A stretch of DNA of 53,648 nucleotides from Janthinobacterium sp. GW458P (GTDB lineage Bacteria; Pseudomonadota; Gammaproteobacteria; Burkholderiales; Burkholderiaceae_D). Under the pieces are notes generated by a model. That model searched no databases. It saw only the letters and a program-made list of their open reading frames with translations, and was not told the origin of the DNA. Positions 52,609 through 53,648 of the stretch are shown piece by piece. Made by a program: the position numbers and the translations under genes. The first letter of the stretch is position 1. Each line of letters opens with the position of its first letter. The stretch covers positions 1 to 53,648 of the forward strand of contig NZ_NEGZ01000037.1 in NCBI RefSeq assembly GCF_002127585.1, written 5' to 3'.

Positions 52609-53460
52609 ATGATCGTCATTACCGGCGCCACAGGCAATCTGGGCCAGCACGTCATCACCAGCCTGCTCGCATCCGTCCCCGCCGCCCACATCGTCGCCGC
52701 CGTGCGCAACCCGGCCAAGGCTGCCGACCTGGCCGCCCGGGGCGTGCAGGTGCGCCAGGCCGATTACAACGACGGCGCCAGCCTCGACGCGGCGTTCAAG
52801 GGCGCCACGAAAATCTTGCTGATTTCGTCGAGCGAAGTGGGCCAGCGCGCGCAGCAGCACCAGAACGTCATCGATGCGGCCCGGCGCGCCGGCGTGGCCC
52901 TGCTGGCCTACACCAGCGTCTTGCGCGCCGATACCTCGCCGCTGGGCCTGGCCGCCGAGCACGTCGTCACGGAAGCGGCCATCCGGGCCTCGGGCTTGCC
53001 ATACACTTTCCTGCGCAACGGCTGGTACCTGGAAAACCACACGGAGCACCTGGCGCCCGTGCTCGAGCATGGCGTCGTGCTGGGCGCGGCGCAAAACGGG
53101 CGTTTCTCGTCGGCCGCGCGCGCCGATTATGCGGCCGCCGCCGCTGCCGTGCTGACGGCGGCCCAGCCGCAAGCCATCTATGAGCTGGCAGGCGACCACG
53201 GCTTTACCCTGGCCGAGTACGCGGCCGAAGTGGCGCGCCAGTCGGGCAAGGCGATCGTGTACAAGGATATGCCGCAGGCGGACTTCAAGGCGGCGCTGGT
53301 GGGCGTGGGCGTGCCGGACGGCTTTGCCGACCTGCTGGCCGATTCCGATGCGGGCGCGGCCAAGGGAGGCCTGGAAGACCATGGCAGGCAATTGAGCGCG
53401 CTGACAGGCCGTCCGACGACGACGCTGGCCGAAGCGGTGAAGGCGGCGCTGGGCAATTAA
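52609..53460 (+). CDS. qorB: QorB-like NAD(P)H:quinone oxidoreductase (NmrA-type SDR)
   Basis: QorB reduces quinones with NAD(P)H and helps detoxify them. The 283-residue protein begins MIVITGATGNLGQHVI, an NmrA-type Rossmann motif (GATGNLG, residues 6-12), and follows with RNPAKAADLAARGVQVRQADY and GLPYTFLRNGWYLEN, matching the QorB/YtfG family in motif order and length. AAGGAGA lies before the ATG. It is divergent from its probable repressor. A hairpin at 53469-53496 (TGCCGCG/CGCGGCA) follows the stop, with only a weak T-run. Confidence 0.9.
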   Translation: MIVITGATGNLGQHVITSLLASVPAAHIVAAVRNPAKAADLAARGVQVRQADYNDGASLDAAFKGATKILLISSSEVGQRAQQHQNVIDAARRAGVALLAYTSVLRADTSPLGLAAEHVVTEAAIRASGLPYTFLRNGWYLENHTEHLAPVLEHGVVLGAAQNGRFSSAARADYAAAAAAVLTAAQPQAIYELAGDHGFTLAEYAAEVARQSGKAIVYKDMPQADFKAALVGVGVPDGFADLLADSDAGAAKGGLEDHGRQLSALTGRPTTTLAEAVKAALGN

Positions 53461-53468
53461 GGGGAGGG

Positions 53469-53496
53469 TGCCGCGGGTTGGAAAAACCGCGCGGCA
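53469..53496 (+). terminator. Weak terminator after qorB
   Basis: TGCCGCG pairs with CGCGGCA and an inner GGTT with AACC. It is followed by TTCTGTG, so the T-run is poor. Confidence 0.45.
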
Positions 53497-53530
53497 TTCT
53501 GTGTCCAGTCCTAAAATAGGTTGACAGTAT

Positions 53531-53648
53531 TTATTGCTGCACAAACGCCCGATGCACCGCATCGGGCGTTTTGTACTTCAAGGCCGTATGTGGTCGTTCC
53601 TGGTTGTATATCCGCACCGATTGCGCCACCATTTTGCTCGCCTGTTTC
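53531..53648 (-). CDS. IS3-family transposase (OrfB), C-terminal part cut by window edge
   Basis: Only the last 38 residues are inside the window. They read, in part, MVAQSVRIYNQERPH and TALKYKTPDAVHRAFVQQ, the highly characteristic C-terminus of IS3-family (rve) transposases, where the Asn-x-x-Arg-Pro-His segment follows the final catalytic region. The stop is TAA (53531-53533). The gene continues past the right edge, so the DDE catalytic residues, frameshift site and intactness cannot be judged. A 13-bp perfect stem inside its codons can act as a terminator. Confidence 0.85.
   Translation of the reverse strand, partial: KQASKMVAQSVRIYNQERPHTALKYKTPDAVHRAFVQQ
53543..53571. terminator. Bidirectional intrinsic terminator inside the transposase 3' end
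   Basis: AAACGCCCGATGC (53543-53555) and GCATCGGGCGTTT (53559-53571) form a perfect 13-bp stem with a 3-base loop, with A/T flanks on both sides. The stem is made of transposase codons on the minus strand. Confidence 0.65.

Larger units (their letters stand above)
53500..53648 (-). mobile_element. IS3-family insertion sequence, right end (partial)
   Basis: The transposase tail ends at 53531 and about 30 bases of non-coding end follow. The end begins near TGTGTCCAGTCC (53500-53511), which looks like a terminal inverted repeat. The other end and target duplication are beyond the window, so the boundary is approximate. Confidence 0.65.

Overview
The window is 53.6 kb of GC-rich, densely coded, plasmid-free-looking chromosome from a betaproteobacterium. 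Gene content (SbcCD, Pho regulon with PhoB/PhoR, phasin, YajD, betaproteobacterial-style clpB/moaE neighbourhood, an IS3-type end) and base composition fit the Oxalobacteraceae, probably near Janthinobacterium, Massilia or Duganella. That placement is an inference from protein style only. Both ends are cut inside genes: sbcC on the left and an IS3-family transposase on the right. No rRNA, tRNA, CRISPR array or prophage is visible.

Layout. 1-5.5 kb: sbcDC nuclease genes and a four-PAS diguanylate cyclase, all on the minus strand. 5.8-10.7 kb: an HNH nuclease (YajD), then a PmrA/QseB-type response regulator and its likely sensor kinase, separated by an opposing TonB-dependent receptor gene. A PmrA-like box and a Fur-like box lie in the receptor/kinase divergent region. 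10.8-19.9 kb: AlkX-type DNA glycosylase, DUF2804 protein, PatZ-like lysine acetyltransferase, a helical protein, a DUF349 protein and MoaE. 20-24 kb: heat-shock clpB behind a sigma32 promoter and an orphan PotF-like binding protein. 24.2-34.3 kb: the phosphate block, with ppk1-sixA on one strand and pstSCAB-phoU-phoB-phoR on the other, driven by divergent Pho boxes. 34.4-38.6 kb: an EgtB/SenA-like non-haem iron enzyme, a divergent UvrD-like helicase and an NAD-dependent epimerase. 39-42 kb: a LiaI/LiaF-like membrane pair co-transcribed with a LytS/LytR two-component system. 42-46 kb: an operon of FAN1-type VRR nuclease plus a nuclease-XPD helicase fusion, preceded by a perfect LexA (SOS) box. 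46-53.6 kb: a SUKH protein, an MFS transporter with a SufR-like Fe-S regulator, a phasin, a small secreted protein, a hybrid kinase with a degenerate receiver, a divergent HxlR/QorB pair and the IS3 end.

The most interesting unexplained structure is a family of 100-130 bp nested palindromes lying at or just after stop codons (after the diguanylate cyclase gene, clpB, the potF-like gene and pstS). Three copies share a conserved core whose central hairpin shows compensatory base changes, while the outer arms differ from copy to copy yet stay complementary within each copy. This looks like a small dispersed element that either inserts into 3' hairpins or acts as an mRNA 3' end. Other points worth a second look are the SOS-linked FAN1/XPD operon, the two-component system split by a receptor gene, a tandem duplication of the sixA 3' end, a 42-residue membrane protein, the structured pstS-pstC spacer, and a probable metal-ligand change (His to Cys) in the EgtB/SenA-like enzyme.
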